NCBI GenBank assembly: GCA_008828725.1
Contig: MEHQ01000528.1
Span: forward strand, 42,255-106,254
Reading direction: 5' to 3'
Source of the DNA: Saccharina japonica
Lineage: Eukaryota > Sar > Phaeophyceae > Laminariales > Laminariaceae
Length of the DNA: 64,000 nucleotides
How positions within the stretch are numbered: position 1 is the stretch's first letter; each line of letters opens with the position of its first letter. The notes below the pieces were generated by a model that saw only the letters and a list, made by a program, of their open reading frames with translations, searched no databases and was not told the DNA's origin. This document shows, piece after piece, positions 13,401 through 22,100 of this stretch. Made by a program: the position numbers and the translations under genes.

Positions 13401-13784
13401 AGGGACAGCGAACAAAAGGGGGACGGGGCCGAAGGACGAGGAGCAGCCGGAGCCGGAGCCGGAGCCGGGGCCGAGCCCCCCGCGACCCCGGACGACGTCG
13501 GCTTCAACGTCTTGACCGTGTCCGATGAGAAGTGGACCAGCCCGGACTTGCCCCCCGAGGCGGGAAAGCAGCAGCAGCAGCAGAAGCGCGCGCACGGTAG
13601 CAGCACCGGCGGCGGCAGCATCGGCGGTGGAAGCACCAGACCAGGAGGAGGGGGAGGAGGGGGAGGAGGAGGAGGAGGGGGGCGGGGGCAGGGGAAGAGA
13701 AAGAGCACCGCCGGGCTCAATTCGATGTCGTCGCCGCTACAGCAGGCCGGTTTGTCGCCGCAAAGAATGTCGCAACGCCGGTAA
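1884..13784 (+). CDS. Armadillo/HEAT-like repeat protein, ten exons
   Basis: Proposed exons: 1884-2083, 2731-3519, 4139-4376, 5210-5365, 6465-6552, 7803-7945, 9341-9496, 11358-11727, 12718-12843, 13224-13784 (TAA). Phases join at every intron except one inside exon 4. The product is about 942 aa. Helical, armadillo-like segments are ICSSALRNLS and CAAAMVNFVDASQVQDLE (exon 3), VVGLLGKYCTLFEE (exon 4), and KLVGELAVY running into SLSKLCTRDFVPKGDRVV (exons 4-5). Long Ala/Gly/Ser/Gln linkers fill exons 2, 8 and 10. There is no signal peptide or membrane segment, so it is probably cytosolic or nuclear, possibly a scaffold. The start is the first ATG of an open exon whose donor phase (CG|G, Arg) fits exon 2; an upstream non-coding or coding exon cannot be excluded. 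Oddity: a 28-G run in exon 4 leaves the frame one base out. The family call is by eye and no specific orthologue is recognised. Confidence 0.6.
2084..2730 (+). other. Intron 1 with GTTTTCGTTTTT low-complexity run
   Basis: The intron opens with GTACGC at 2084 and closes with ACAG at 2730. Positions 2107-2245 are an irregular repeat of GTTTTT/GTTTTC units, and 2618-2650 holds a TATATA tract. The rest is unremarkable. The whole intron is duplicated at 1-572. Confidence 0.55.
3520..4138 (+). repeat. Intron 2 with a dispersed repeat (3715-3846)
   Basis: About 130 bp, from the ACACCCGGCCCCCGTTT string to the GAAGGACACGATAT string, recurs with substitutions at 54615-54745 inside the LRR receptor gene. 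This marks it as a dispersed non-autonomous repeat. Positions 3850-3990 resemble the GGGTTGGATCTGTA family seen at 14985-15180 and 27195-27320. No coding sequence is seen. Confidence 0.45.
4377..5209 (+). repeat. Intron 3 with CATGCATGGCCGTAGTCGTA repeat family
   Basis: Positions 4600-4930 carry pieces of a dispersed repeat marked by CATGCATGGCCGTAGTCGTA, GACCATAGACCCTCGCATCC and CAATGCCGGGACGGAGCA-like strings. A G26 run lies at 4652-4676. Further copies lie at 15820-15905, 27820-28060, 31420-31500, 32900-33080, 38030-38200, 39770-39905 and 56880-56945. Positions 4998-5032 repeat TACCTGG. It looks like a MITE or SINE family; no protein is encoded. Confidence 0.5.
5290..5317 (+). repeat. G28 homopolymer inside exon 4
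   Basis: This run of 28 G sits in an otherwise convincing exon after a Glu/Lys-rich segment. Upstream the frame reads VVGLLGKYCTLFEE; downstream the sensible frame, KLVGELAVY, is displaced by one base. A run one base shorter or two longer would restore a continuous product and give the right phase at the next splice junction. Homopolymer miscounting is the simplest cause. Confidence 0.6.
5366..6464 (+). other. Intron 4 with short repeats
   Basis: No gene is visible. Positions 6270-6425 hold two imperfect ~85 bp units, each with a GTCTCGA-GGATGCG start and a GAGTA-GCC(C)n end. They match the reverse complement of part of the repeat at 4680-4760. C-rich tracts near 6125 and 6450 complete the intron. 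Confidence 0.4.
6553..7802 (+). repeat. Intron 5: foldback, (GTT)n and a dispersed repeat
   Basis: Positions 6983-7079 are a 97 bp inverted repeat whose ends read TTAACCCTT and ATGGGTTAA, with matching internal GGACTGGAGTC and TTTGGGGACAAA-type blocks. Positions 7436-7484 are (GTT)n. Positions 7505-7690 recur at 52610-52790; the shared landmark is CAGATCCGGGGTCAC. No coding sequence is seen. Confidence 0.5.
7946..9340 (+). other. Intron 6, no recognisable element
   Basis: AT-richer sequence with several short A and T runs. No convincing exon was found between the proposed donor at 7946 (GTGCAC) and the acceptor at 9339-9340. The donor was chosen because it leaves two bases (AG) that complete an Arg codon with the first base of exon 7. 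Confidence 0.4.
9497..10292 (+). other. First part of intron 7, no recognisable element
   Basis: The donor is GTGAGC at 9497. The stretch is plain non-coding sequence with a poly-A run near 9830-9844. I see no gene or repeat with another copy here. Confidence 0.4.
10293..10501. mobile_element. Foldback MITE copy A (Tourist/Harbinger-like)
   Basis: This is an almost complete palindrome. The left arm runs GGCCCGAATTAACGAG then AATAAATTCAATTC; the right arm returns through CAAATTGATT to CGTTAAAACGGGCCC. Inside, TTTTCATTGGTCAACACACG is mirrored by TGTGTTGACCAATGAAAAGC. The flanks read TAA and TTA. Termini of GGGCCCGT with 3-bp TAA/TTA flanks are typical of PIF/Harbinger-type MITEs. No transposase is encoded. 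Confidence 0.65.
10502..10708. mobile_element. Foldback MITE copy B, adjacent to copy A
   Basis: Same palindromic structure as copy A. It begins GGGCCCGTATTAACGAG immediately after the TTA that ends copy A, and closes with CGTTAAAACGGGCCC followed by TTA. The TTA on both sides is the expected target duplication. The tandem arrangement suggests insertion beside, or duplication of, an existing copy. Confidence 0.65.
10892..11090. mobile_element. Foldback MITE copy C, opposite orientation
   Basis: The third copy starts GGGCCGGTTTAAACGAAG after TAA and ends TTAATATGGGCCC before TAA. It carries the same internal pair of mirrored GGTCAACAC blocks. It is flipped relative to A and B. TAA on both sides supports a 3-bp target-site duplication. 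Confidence 0.65.
11728..12717 (+). other. Intron 8, no recognisable element
   Basis: The donor is GTGAGA at 11728 and the acceptor is CTATAG ending at 12717. Non-coding sequence with a GTTGTTGTTG run at 12442-12457 and a C-run near 12627. No gene seen. Confidence 0.45.
12844..13223 (+). other. Intron 9, begins with GTATGTATGCATGCATGC
   Basis: The intron opens directly in a short ATGC/TATG repeat and ends CCTACAG at 13223. No other feature is visible. Confidence 0.5.
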
Positions 13785-15221
13785 CAAGGGGGTCATTTAA
13801 CTTCGGACATATACACGAGTGCAAACAAAATGCGAGTAAGCATTCGAAAGTAGAGTTTTGAGGCGCGTTTCGGGGTGTGGCTTGCGTTTTATTGGGTTCC
13901 ACCTTTTTTTTGAAAGAGTATTCGTAGTGTCGAATATTGATAAGTTTGTTGCCACAACACTATCGCAGTGTGTCGGCGATGTTTTTGCACATTTGCGCAG
14001 GAGACTGATGTAGACACCTTGGTATGTTTTTGGAGATACATAGACCGTTGACAGCGAGATGTTCATAGGTACGAGGGGCTTGCCATAAGCCCCGCGAACC
14101 TATCTCAAGAATGTAAAATTCAGCCTGCCACACAGAAGAAAGACGATTCTTTCAGAAACATCTGCTGTCCATTCCCACAGACGGCTCTGCGTCTAGTCTT
14201 GACATTTCAAGCCCCGTTCGCTTGTTTCCATAGCTTACGATGGCGACAACTCTCCTACATGTCGCCCCTTGCGAGGAATACTACCGCCGTGGTACGATTC
14301 ACCGTACCAATATACATACACAACACAGCACCGCAATGTGCCCCGACAAGGAAGACAAGTGTGACAAAAATACGAAAATACAGCATCTACCAAGTCACAC
14401 CAAAGCCATCAAGTGTCTCACATAGTTTCGATCGCCGGGACAAAGCCTACACCAAGTATATGGCCACACAACCACAATACTACTATTTATAGAGTGAGTA
14501 CGTACAGGGCCGGCAAGCGAAACGACGGGACACGCGGCAAGACGCATCGAGATCGAAACGCGAACGACGACATCAGTCCCGATGTAAGACGCCCTTTTGG
14601 CGCTTACCGCCACCACGCTGCGAGTCGTGCTTCACCAAATACCCGCCAACCATTGGAAGGTCGGTGATACTCGAGACCCTTCTCTCAATTAATGCACTTG
14701 ATACCGATACTCTTAAATGTTGAGCGCAAGAATAACCGCACCGAGGCACACCGACCGAATTACACGAGGAAAACCACCCGCGGGTCATCGTCTAGAATTG
14801 CAACACCACCACACACCAGTCCCTCGCGGCACACGATTTCCCGGGATATCACCGGGAAATAGCAAGGCGTTACCCGATCTATCATCGGAACAAAGCGCCT
14901 TATTTGATGGAGAATAAGCCGCGATACCCGCAATATCCGATTTATCATCCGGATAAAGCACACCTAGGACAGATCATCGATTTCCACATGATGATCTAGA
15001 TCTTTCAGGCTCAAGTTGCTGGGTGGGACGCGTACAATAATCTGCATGCTTTAGCACTCTTCCTGGGTTGGATCTGTACTGTACAGATCCTGACATTCTC
15101 TCACAGCGGCAGGTGAGGAACTAGATGATCTGTACATAAACAGGTCATCATCTATCCGTAGGTGTGGAATTCATATAGAAGAAAAACATTTTCACGGAAA
15201 ATGGGACGCGATGCCCGATTA
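13785..15221. repeat. Convergent intergenic region with a dispersed repeat
   Basis: It lies between the 3' ends of the armadillo-like gene (+) and the thioesterase gene (-). Positions 14985-15180 hold a repeat marked by TCCTGGGTTGGATCTGTAC, a short ACAGATCC mirror, GGCAGGTGAG and ATCATCTATCCG. The same pattern occurs at 27195-27320 and its copies. The remainder, 13785-14980, shows no gene I can support. Confidence 0.45.
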
Positions 15222-18200
15222 TCACTGTGCCAAAATCTCGCGTAGGTAGTCAAACACTGCGGCACTACTTCCTTCGTCCTTCAGGAAGAAGTGTCCTCCC
15301 GGGAACATGCGCAAGCGGAACTCGCCCGTCGTGAAGCTCGCCCAGTGCTCCAAGTCGCCTCGCGGGGCTCCGCCGTCCTCGTCTCCTCCCAGGCACGCGA
15401 TCGTGCACGCCAGCGGAGGCGTTTCTGGGCTGTGTTCACTGTACCTGTAGCCCTCAAACGCACTTTTTGTGTGAGAAAAGCGGAACACACGATAGTAGGG
15501 AAGAAAAACGTGAAGAAGGGGAACTTGAAACTATATAGATAGCAGTAACTCAGAAGGAAGGAAGGCACGTCCGAATAATTGTGAATTCGTGGCCGAACAA
15601 TAGGCTGGTGAACTGCATTCGGTGACTCTGATGGAACTGTCAAGAAGAGCAAGCCCGGTGCCCATCGACCGCAACGGATGGAGAGCGGGGCGAGCATACA
15701 AACGTGCTGTAAGCACCGTCGTAAGGGCAACCAACCGATTAATCGTGGACGCTTTTCGGACAGCACCCTAACAGGAAAAATAACGCGGTGATGGCGCCCG
15801 GGGCGGGGGAAGGGGAGGTGTACTCATTACCATGCATGGCCGTAGTCGTATGACCATAGACCCTCGCATCCCTATAATACCGGAGGGGGGGGGGGGGGGG
15901 GGGGTCGAACTAGCGCTAGCCAAGGTTTGCAAGAGGCCACGCCCCACGACACAAAAAAGAGGGCTATCGATCCTAACGCTTCCATTGCAAAAATACCGCA
16001 GAAAGCAAACAGTCGAACGCAGCCTCGCAAACAAGCCACCACAACAAATTCCCAATGCAAAAGATAAGAACGCTTTTGGCGTGATTTGGGTCGCCACACT
16101 CGAGCCCCCCCCTCCCCCTCTCACGTATAGTCCGCACGAATCGGGGGTAGGAAGTAGTCGAGCAGTTCCGCCTGGTCTCTCAGCTCCACAGGCATGCCCC
16201 CGAGGGCAACGAGGTGATCAACGAAGGCTTCTCGCGGGAGCTGGCTAACAGAGGGAGACCGATCTTCCCCGCACATCTGGCACGTCAAAAAAGAATGCAC
16301 ACGTTCGCATAGCGGTCGTCCAGTGGTCACGGGGGTCAACACATCAAGACGAAAAAAAAATGTCTCACACGGCAGTCGCAGCGCGGGCAAACCCAAAACG
16401 CACGCGTTCTTTACTTGAAGTAGAGCAATAAAAACACGAGGCTTTGAGCTGTACTTCGTATATCACCATGTCCGGAAATGTAAGGAGCTTTTGGATACTT
16501 GTATGAACACTCACACTGTCCTTATATTTACGGACAAAGTGGCAGAAGGCACGTTCGAGACTGCGAACCCGCCGCCGCTGCTGTGTATTGAAATGCACGC
16601 GTGTTTTTACCCTCGCGAGACCTTGACGCGTGGGAGCCCAGCAAGCCAAGCAATCGGTACCGTGTGGCGTGCGTAGGTACGAAGTATATAAGCAGAGCTC
16701 AGTTGCACGTGGGCGTGCGAAGAAGAAAAAAAAACAAATGAAAAGCACGGCATCCGCTGGGAAAGTGGCCAAACCGACCTTTTCCCAGAAGCGCAAGCAA
16801 AACCTTACGGCCTGCCCTTGCCAAGACGAACATTATGTACCACGGCACTACTGACTACCGTACAATGGTCTGGGCAAGGCTACAAAGACAGGCAAAAGCT
16901 CGGCACCGCTCAAGGAAAGGCGCTACACGCGACTAACATTTGGAGGGCGGCAGCCGGAGACGATGAGGCAAAGCGGGGTCACCGACGCGTCGCGTGCCAG
17001 CTTGCGGGCGAGATCGAACATGACGAGGGACCCGAAGCTGTGCCCGAACAGAGCGAACGGCTTGTCGAGCAGGTCCATCGCGATCAGGGCCTACATCAAT
17101 CCGGGAGACATCGAAGCGTCGGAGGTAGCAGGAGGTAGGAGGCGGGCAAGCACCCAATAAAGGGGGAATAGGAAGTGAGGCGTGTGAAATGGAGACACAC
17201 GTCTTCTTTCTCTGTTGGTCGTCAAAGTTGTAACTCGGTCAGGCAGTCAACGAGGCAAAACAAAAAAACAGTACTCTGTACAGAGTATACGAAACAAATA
17301 TCACATACGTATGATATGAGTACTTGCTGGCATCACACTGACTGACACGTGCCGGGCGAACGAACGAAAGTCACACAACTTCAGCCCACCTCGGCGGCCC
17401 CCTCCACGATGGCTGGAACCGACGCCAAGCATTCCTCCTTCGATCGGCTGTACGGATGAAACGTATTGATACGCAAAATGGCACGCACAGCAAGCAAGGG
17501 TCGATTGCATGGATTCGTGTAGGGACGGCACGCACAGAAGGGTTTGATTGGTTTGATTGGTTTGATTGGTTTGATTGGAGCCGCTTCAAAGCACGGGTGT
17601 GACCTACCTGGTATATTACTGCTGCGGTATTGCCGGTAGCATTCGGAGCGTTGGAGGGGCTTGCAGCACCCTTACTGCAGTGCAAGGTATTCGAGGGTGT
17701 TTGCGGCTGCATCGTTGCAGACCAGGGAGGGACCGGAGGGAGGCCGCCCCCCCCGCGTAAGGTTGCCGGTGGCCAAAAAAAGCGACGTATGCCCCCCCGT
17801 CAACACTTCCAGGGACGGTATTCATACCATAAAGCGTTCGAAAGACGATGCACGGGATCAGCTCCTGACTTTGCACCAGTGACGGTTGGGGTACACATTA
17901 TAGCGCAGGACGACAGCGGGGCCAGCCAACTTCAACCTTCGACAACCTTCAACTACAACTTGATCAGCGTACATCGTACGAAGTAAGAAATAAGCCAAAA
18001 GCGCGCGCTACGTAAGACGTTCCGACGTTTCGCAGTATTTTTCACTACGTATAAACCACTCTGTACGTAAATATAACGATATTTTGTATTCATATTAATA
18101 TCCAAACGGTCCTTACATTTCCGGACAAGTTGATAGCACATAACAAAGGGTACAGGTACAGGCACACACGCGACGCGTGTAACGGTCAACGGATGGACGC

Positions 18201-18263
18201 ATGTGTATCATACGTAGCACCATGTGCATGTACGGTAGTACGGTAGTTTTAACGCAGCGTCAT

Positions 18264-18299
<36 letters not shown>

Positions 18300-18956
18300 A
18301 TGAGGACAGCTCAGACAACATCCAAAAACATCCCACCTCATCCTTCCGGGGAGCTGGAGCGCGCACAGTTCCACCGTGTCCGGCAGCGACGAGGGCCACT
18401 TTTGGAACGCGCTTGCACTACCGCCGGCCCATGCCTGCCAGCACGCCAGCATACCGCCCGACAAAAGATCAAGTTATGAATAGCAATCGGCACGCGTTGA
18501 GAGCGTGAAACAAAAAAAATGTGTTGCGATGTGTGTACAGGTACAGCAGTACGAGTAGGTACGTACAGTATACGAGTCTTGGTATAGTAATTGAGCTCTC
18601 AGCTCTCAACCAAAAAATGGATGCCTTGCGAATTGACTACATGCATACGTCGTGTCACAGGAGGAGTCTTAAGGTGGTGCTCCTTTTCGCATGGCCATCT
18701 CGTACACGCAGAGCATAACACGGACGGTGCACGTATGTATGTATGTACGAGGAGCAAGCACACAGCAAGCGAAGTATTCTGCAAACAATTTGAGCGCAGG
18801 TTTTTGCTGTGTACTGCTGTTCTCTTCGCAAGCACAACATGCACAGCAACAGCAAAACACTAGAAAGAAGCCTCTCACCGCGCAGAAAAGTCGTATCGAT
18901 GCACTCGGGTTCGGTCGGCGGCGCACCACCCACTTCTCCAGAGTAGGAGAGCTCAT
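15222..18956 (-). CDS. Type II thioesterase (alpha/beta hydrolase), complete, six exons
   Basis: Exons on the minus strand: 18956-18879, 18434-18337, 17447-17390, 17090-16938, 16276-16125, 15462-15222 (TGA). All phases match, giving 259 aa, the usual size of GrsT/TEII-type stand-alone thioesterases. Landmarks are N-terminal LFCAAWAGGSASAF and LQLPGR, the nucleophile elbow GHSFGS (Ser96), LPPIRADY, the acid in CLGGDED (Asp207), and the catalytic His in FPGGHFFL (His237). Family members hydrolyse acyl groups from carrier-protein domains, either proofreading polyketide or peptide synthases or releasing medium-chain fatty acids. There is no targeting peptide (starts MSSPTLEKWVV), so it is probably cytosolic. 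No synthase lies in the window, so the partner is unknown. The gene is divergent from the NDUFAF5-like gene, 239 bp apart. Family assignment is strong; the substrate is unknown. Confidence 0.85.
15463..16124 (-). repeat. Thioesterase intron 5 with a dispersed repeat
   Basis: Positions 15815-15903 carry the CATGCATGGCCGTAGTCGTA family followed by a G19 run. The rest is plain intron. Confidence 0.45.
16277..16937 (-). other. Thioesterase intron 4
   Basis: No gene seen. It includes one copy of the recurrent CTGTCCTTATATTTACGGAC motif at about 16517-16537. Confidence 0.4.
17448..18336 (-). repeat. Thioesterase intron 2 with a 9-bp tandem repeat
   Basis: Positions 17540-17578 are about four units of GGTTTGATT. 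Positions 18045-18127 hold an AT-rich block ending in the recurrent CGGTCCTTACATTTCCGGAC motif. Positions 18267-18299 are (GTA)n. No coding sequence is seen. Confidence 0.5.
18435..18878 (-). other. Thioesterase intron 1
   Basis: It joins the codons for the LFCA and AWAGG segments in phase 0. The donor is GTGAGA next to 18879 and the acceptor CAG ends at 18435. Nothing else is recognised. Confidence 0.55.
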
Positions 18957-19195
18957 GGATCGAAGGAATGACTGACTGACACAAGTTGTGTTGTTCCGTT
19001 GATGCGTTGATGCACGTTGATCAGCAACAGCAGCAGTATATACGTCTACGTACGTACCGAAGGGTTTGCAATGAAATCGGATGTGCGCCTCATACACAGG
19101 GGCTGCAAAGTTGACACAAACTGCGGCAGAAGGACCTGCCAGCGACTGCAGCACAGCCAGCGACGCCGGCCGTGCACAGGGGACAGCGCTGGACC
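18957..19195. promoter_or_regulatory. Putative bidirectional promoter, thioesterase / NDUFAF5-like
   Basis: Only 239 bp separate the two start codons, which face away from each other. This space must contain both 5' UTRs and core promoters unless upstream non-coding exons exist. A TATATA string lies near 19036. A mixed repeat of TTGATGCG/TTGATGCACG lies near 18997-19022. The regulatory assignment is positional, not based on known motifs. Confidence 0.45.
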
Positions 19196-22100
19196 ATGAT
19201 AGCGAGACGATTAGCAGCAGGTACACGGCCATTGTCGTGGTATCACCTGGGGCGAGCATGCCGATTGCTTTCGAGCGGAGCAGGCGCAGGCGGCGATGAC
19301 ACACAGCAAGCGGTCAAGGTGTTCGATCGCGCCGCCAAACGGTCTCAACGAGACCGCGCCGCAGCCGCGGACTGGGAGGGAGAGTTCGACTACCTCAGGG
19401 AGCACATTGCGAGCGCACTGGTGGACCGAATAGAGGCAAGCATAAAGACCGCTCCGCTCTCCGTTCTCCTTCCCTCCCTACCTCCCTAGTCAGCTCCTCC
19501 GAGGCTGCTGTGTCTCTGGTTTGCACACAGGAGATTTGAGATTTGATCTTGCTCTGAAAAAGTTGACAGTCCCGCCGCCGAGTCTCTTTTCTGTGTTACC
19601 TATAAGTACTATGTGTACCTAAATATAACGCCCGTTTAATTTCATATTAATATTAAAATGATCCTTATATTTCCTTATATTTATGGACAGAGCGGTTACT
19701 GGGTAACTCTGTATGGCGGTTGCCTCGCTTTGCTGGGTTGCCTGCGTTACTACTGCTGTTGCCTGAGATTGTACAGCAGTACTACTACTGCTACTGCTGC
19801 TGCGCTGGTGCTGGTGTTTTCTGTGTTCGGGCCTAGCTCTTATTGTGGGCAGATGTCATTCGCGCACTCGCCGTCTCGCGGTTCGTCGGTACGTAGACAC
19901 ACGAAGGGCTTAGGTTGCTGTCGTGGTATAGACGGATAACTCTGAAAGGTCGCTATTAATAGAGTCCGAGTCCGAGTCATTGGGACTCAGTCATGGACTC
20001 GTCAGTCCGAGTCATTTTGAAGTACTGAGTCCCTAGGGTAACCGAGGGCTGAAATGACTGAGTCCTCGCGAGTCCCTAGGATACCGAAAGCTCAAATGAC
20101 TGAGTCCTCGCGAATCCGTACGGCACCGGAAGCTGAAATGACTGAGTCGTCGCGAGTCCACAGGGTGGCGAAAGCTGAAATGGCGGAGTCCTCGCGAGTC
20201 CCTAGGGTACCGAAAGCTGACCTGACTGAGTCCTCGCGAGTCCCGAGCCAACTACGAGTCAAACGAAAAATAAAAAGACGTTTTTGGTGCATTTCGTTAT
20301 CGCCCGGACAACAGAAAATGCAAAAGATAGTCAGAATATACCAGTACCATTTGTCGGGACCCAGTCAATTGACTCACGAGCCCGACCGAGTACTGGCTGT
20401 GTCGTAGTCCCCAGGTACCAGAAGCTGAAATGACTGAGTCCTCGCGATGGCCCAGGATGGCGAAAGCTGAAATGTCTGAGTCCTCGCGAGTCCCTAGGGT
20501 ACTGAAAGCTGAAATGACTGAGTCCTCGCGATTCCCCAGGGCAGTGAAAGCTGAAATGACTTGAGTCCTCGCAGGTCCCTAGGGTACCGGAAGCTGAAAT
20601 GACTGGTACTCGGAGGTACTGGTACCCTGACGATCTTCTGGAGTACTGATAAAACTGCTGCCGTACGAGTACCAGTAGGAAGTTTAACGAATGTGGCTGA
20701 AAATTTAAGGATCGTGTAGCCATTGATATTCATACTAAACGGTCCTTAAATTTCCGTCCAAGTTGTCATGAGCCCAGGACAGTAGCGTCAACTGGCAAAA
20801 CGTATTATTCGTTGCTCTTTACTCTTTACCAGGTACTGCTGTACCACGTTACCACGGCTTACCAAGTTTGCCAGGTACCAAGTATGCCAGGTACCTGGTA
20901 TATCCCTGTACGTATATACATTATTTTGAACCAATGGAGAGAGCGCGGCCAGCCGTTCAGTCCTCTGCAGCCTCTCAAACAACAAGCAACACGCTCTAAG
21001 TCGCAGCGCCGAGAGCTATTCTAATGTTGTACATAGCTTATCAAGTTCCAGTACGTAAAATACGAACTGGAGCTTTCGTCCGCAGCAGTATAGGTATTGC
21101 TTGTATTACAAGCAAACCACCCCCAGGACCGATCTGTGGTCAGAGAAAAATAAAAAATAGCCCTCGTACATATATATATATATATAGCTGCAGACTACGT
21201 ACGCGCACTTACAGCGACCAAGTTGGCGGAGACCGCGGCGCTTGCTCCTACCGAACCCTGTGGCACTGAACGACCCTCTGGCACCCTGACACGGCAAGTG
21301 TACTTAGCGACGTGGTCTACTGTACGTAACTGCTTTGTACTCGTGCCAGGAAAATCTTAGCTTTAACCCCTTTGGGGACAAATTACTTGGAATCAACCTT
21401 AGGTGTATGTTTCTGTGCGGAGCAGTAGTAAAAAGGGTTAAAAGGTTTTTCGCCGAACAAAACAAAACTGCCTCGCGCTTTGCGCTCGCCCTTGCGTCAT
21501 GATGAGCTACTGCTGTGGTACAGGTGCTTAGCAGCAGTACTTGTAGCCACGACTCCTATCATATGTGCGGGGTTTATTGAAAGCTATCGTCTTCGCCGTT
21601 CGTCCCACAGGACATATCCCGCGAGTTCCCGCGAGCGCTGGACGTCGGAGCGCACGCCGGACACGTCTATCACGCCATCTGCGAGAAAGTGAGGCAAAGG
21701 GGTTGGTTACGTCGGTGGTGGTGGTGGTGTTAATGGTGGTGGTGGTGGTGGTGGTGGTGGTGGCGGGGGTAGTGGTGGTGGTGTTAGTGGTGTTGGTGGT
21801 GTCGTTGTTGTTGTTGTTGGTGGTGGTGGTGGTGGTGGTGATGGTGGTAGAGGTGGTGGTATGGTCCCGTGATTGCCGCGCCGCCGAACCAAGTCTCGCG
21901 GTGGAGCTGGCGGTACAGTTTCCTCTCGGTCTTTCTCCGTTGTGCTATGTATCTCCCCCTGCATCTCTCCTCCACCGCGGTCGCTCGCAGCCCTCGTACT
22001 CTTAGAGCTGTTATCGTTTTCGCGACTTGGAAAAGGTCAAGTTCGTAGTCTTCTGTTATAAACCTAATGCTATATTCATAATGTTGTGATTTTTAGATAT

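Noticed and set aside
15281-15766. 161-codon minus-strand open frame overlapping the last thioesterase exon
   Set aside because: It is in a different frame from the conserved thioesterase residues and lacks any recognisable motif.
18669-19304. 211-codon minus-strand frame overlapping the NDUFAF5 start
   Set aside because: Only its middle part (SSPTLEKWVV...LFCA) is real, as exon 1 of the thioesterase; the rest is intron and the shadow of NDUFAF5 exon 1.
20033-20610. CRISPR array
   Set aside because: The 42-bp units are contiguous with no unique spacers, the genome is eukaryotic, and no cas genes are present.
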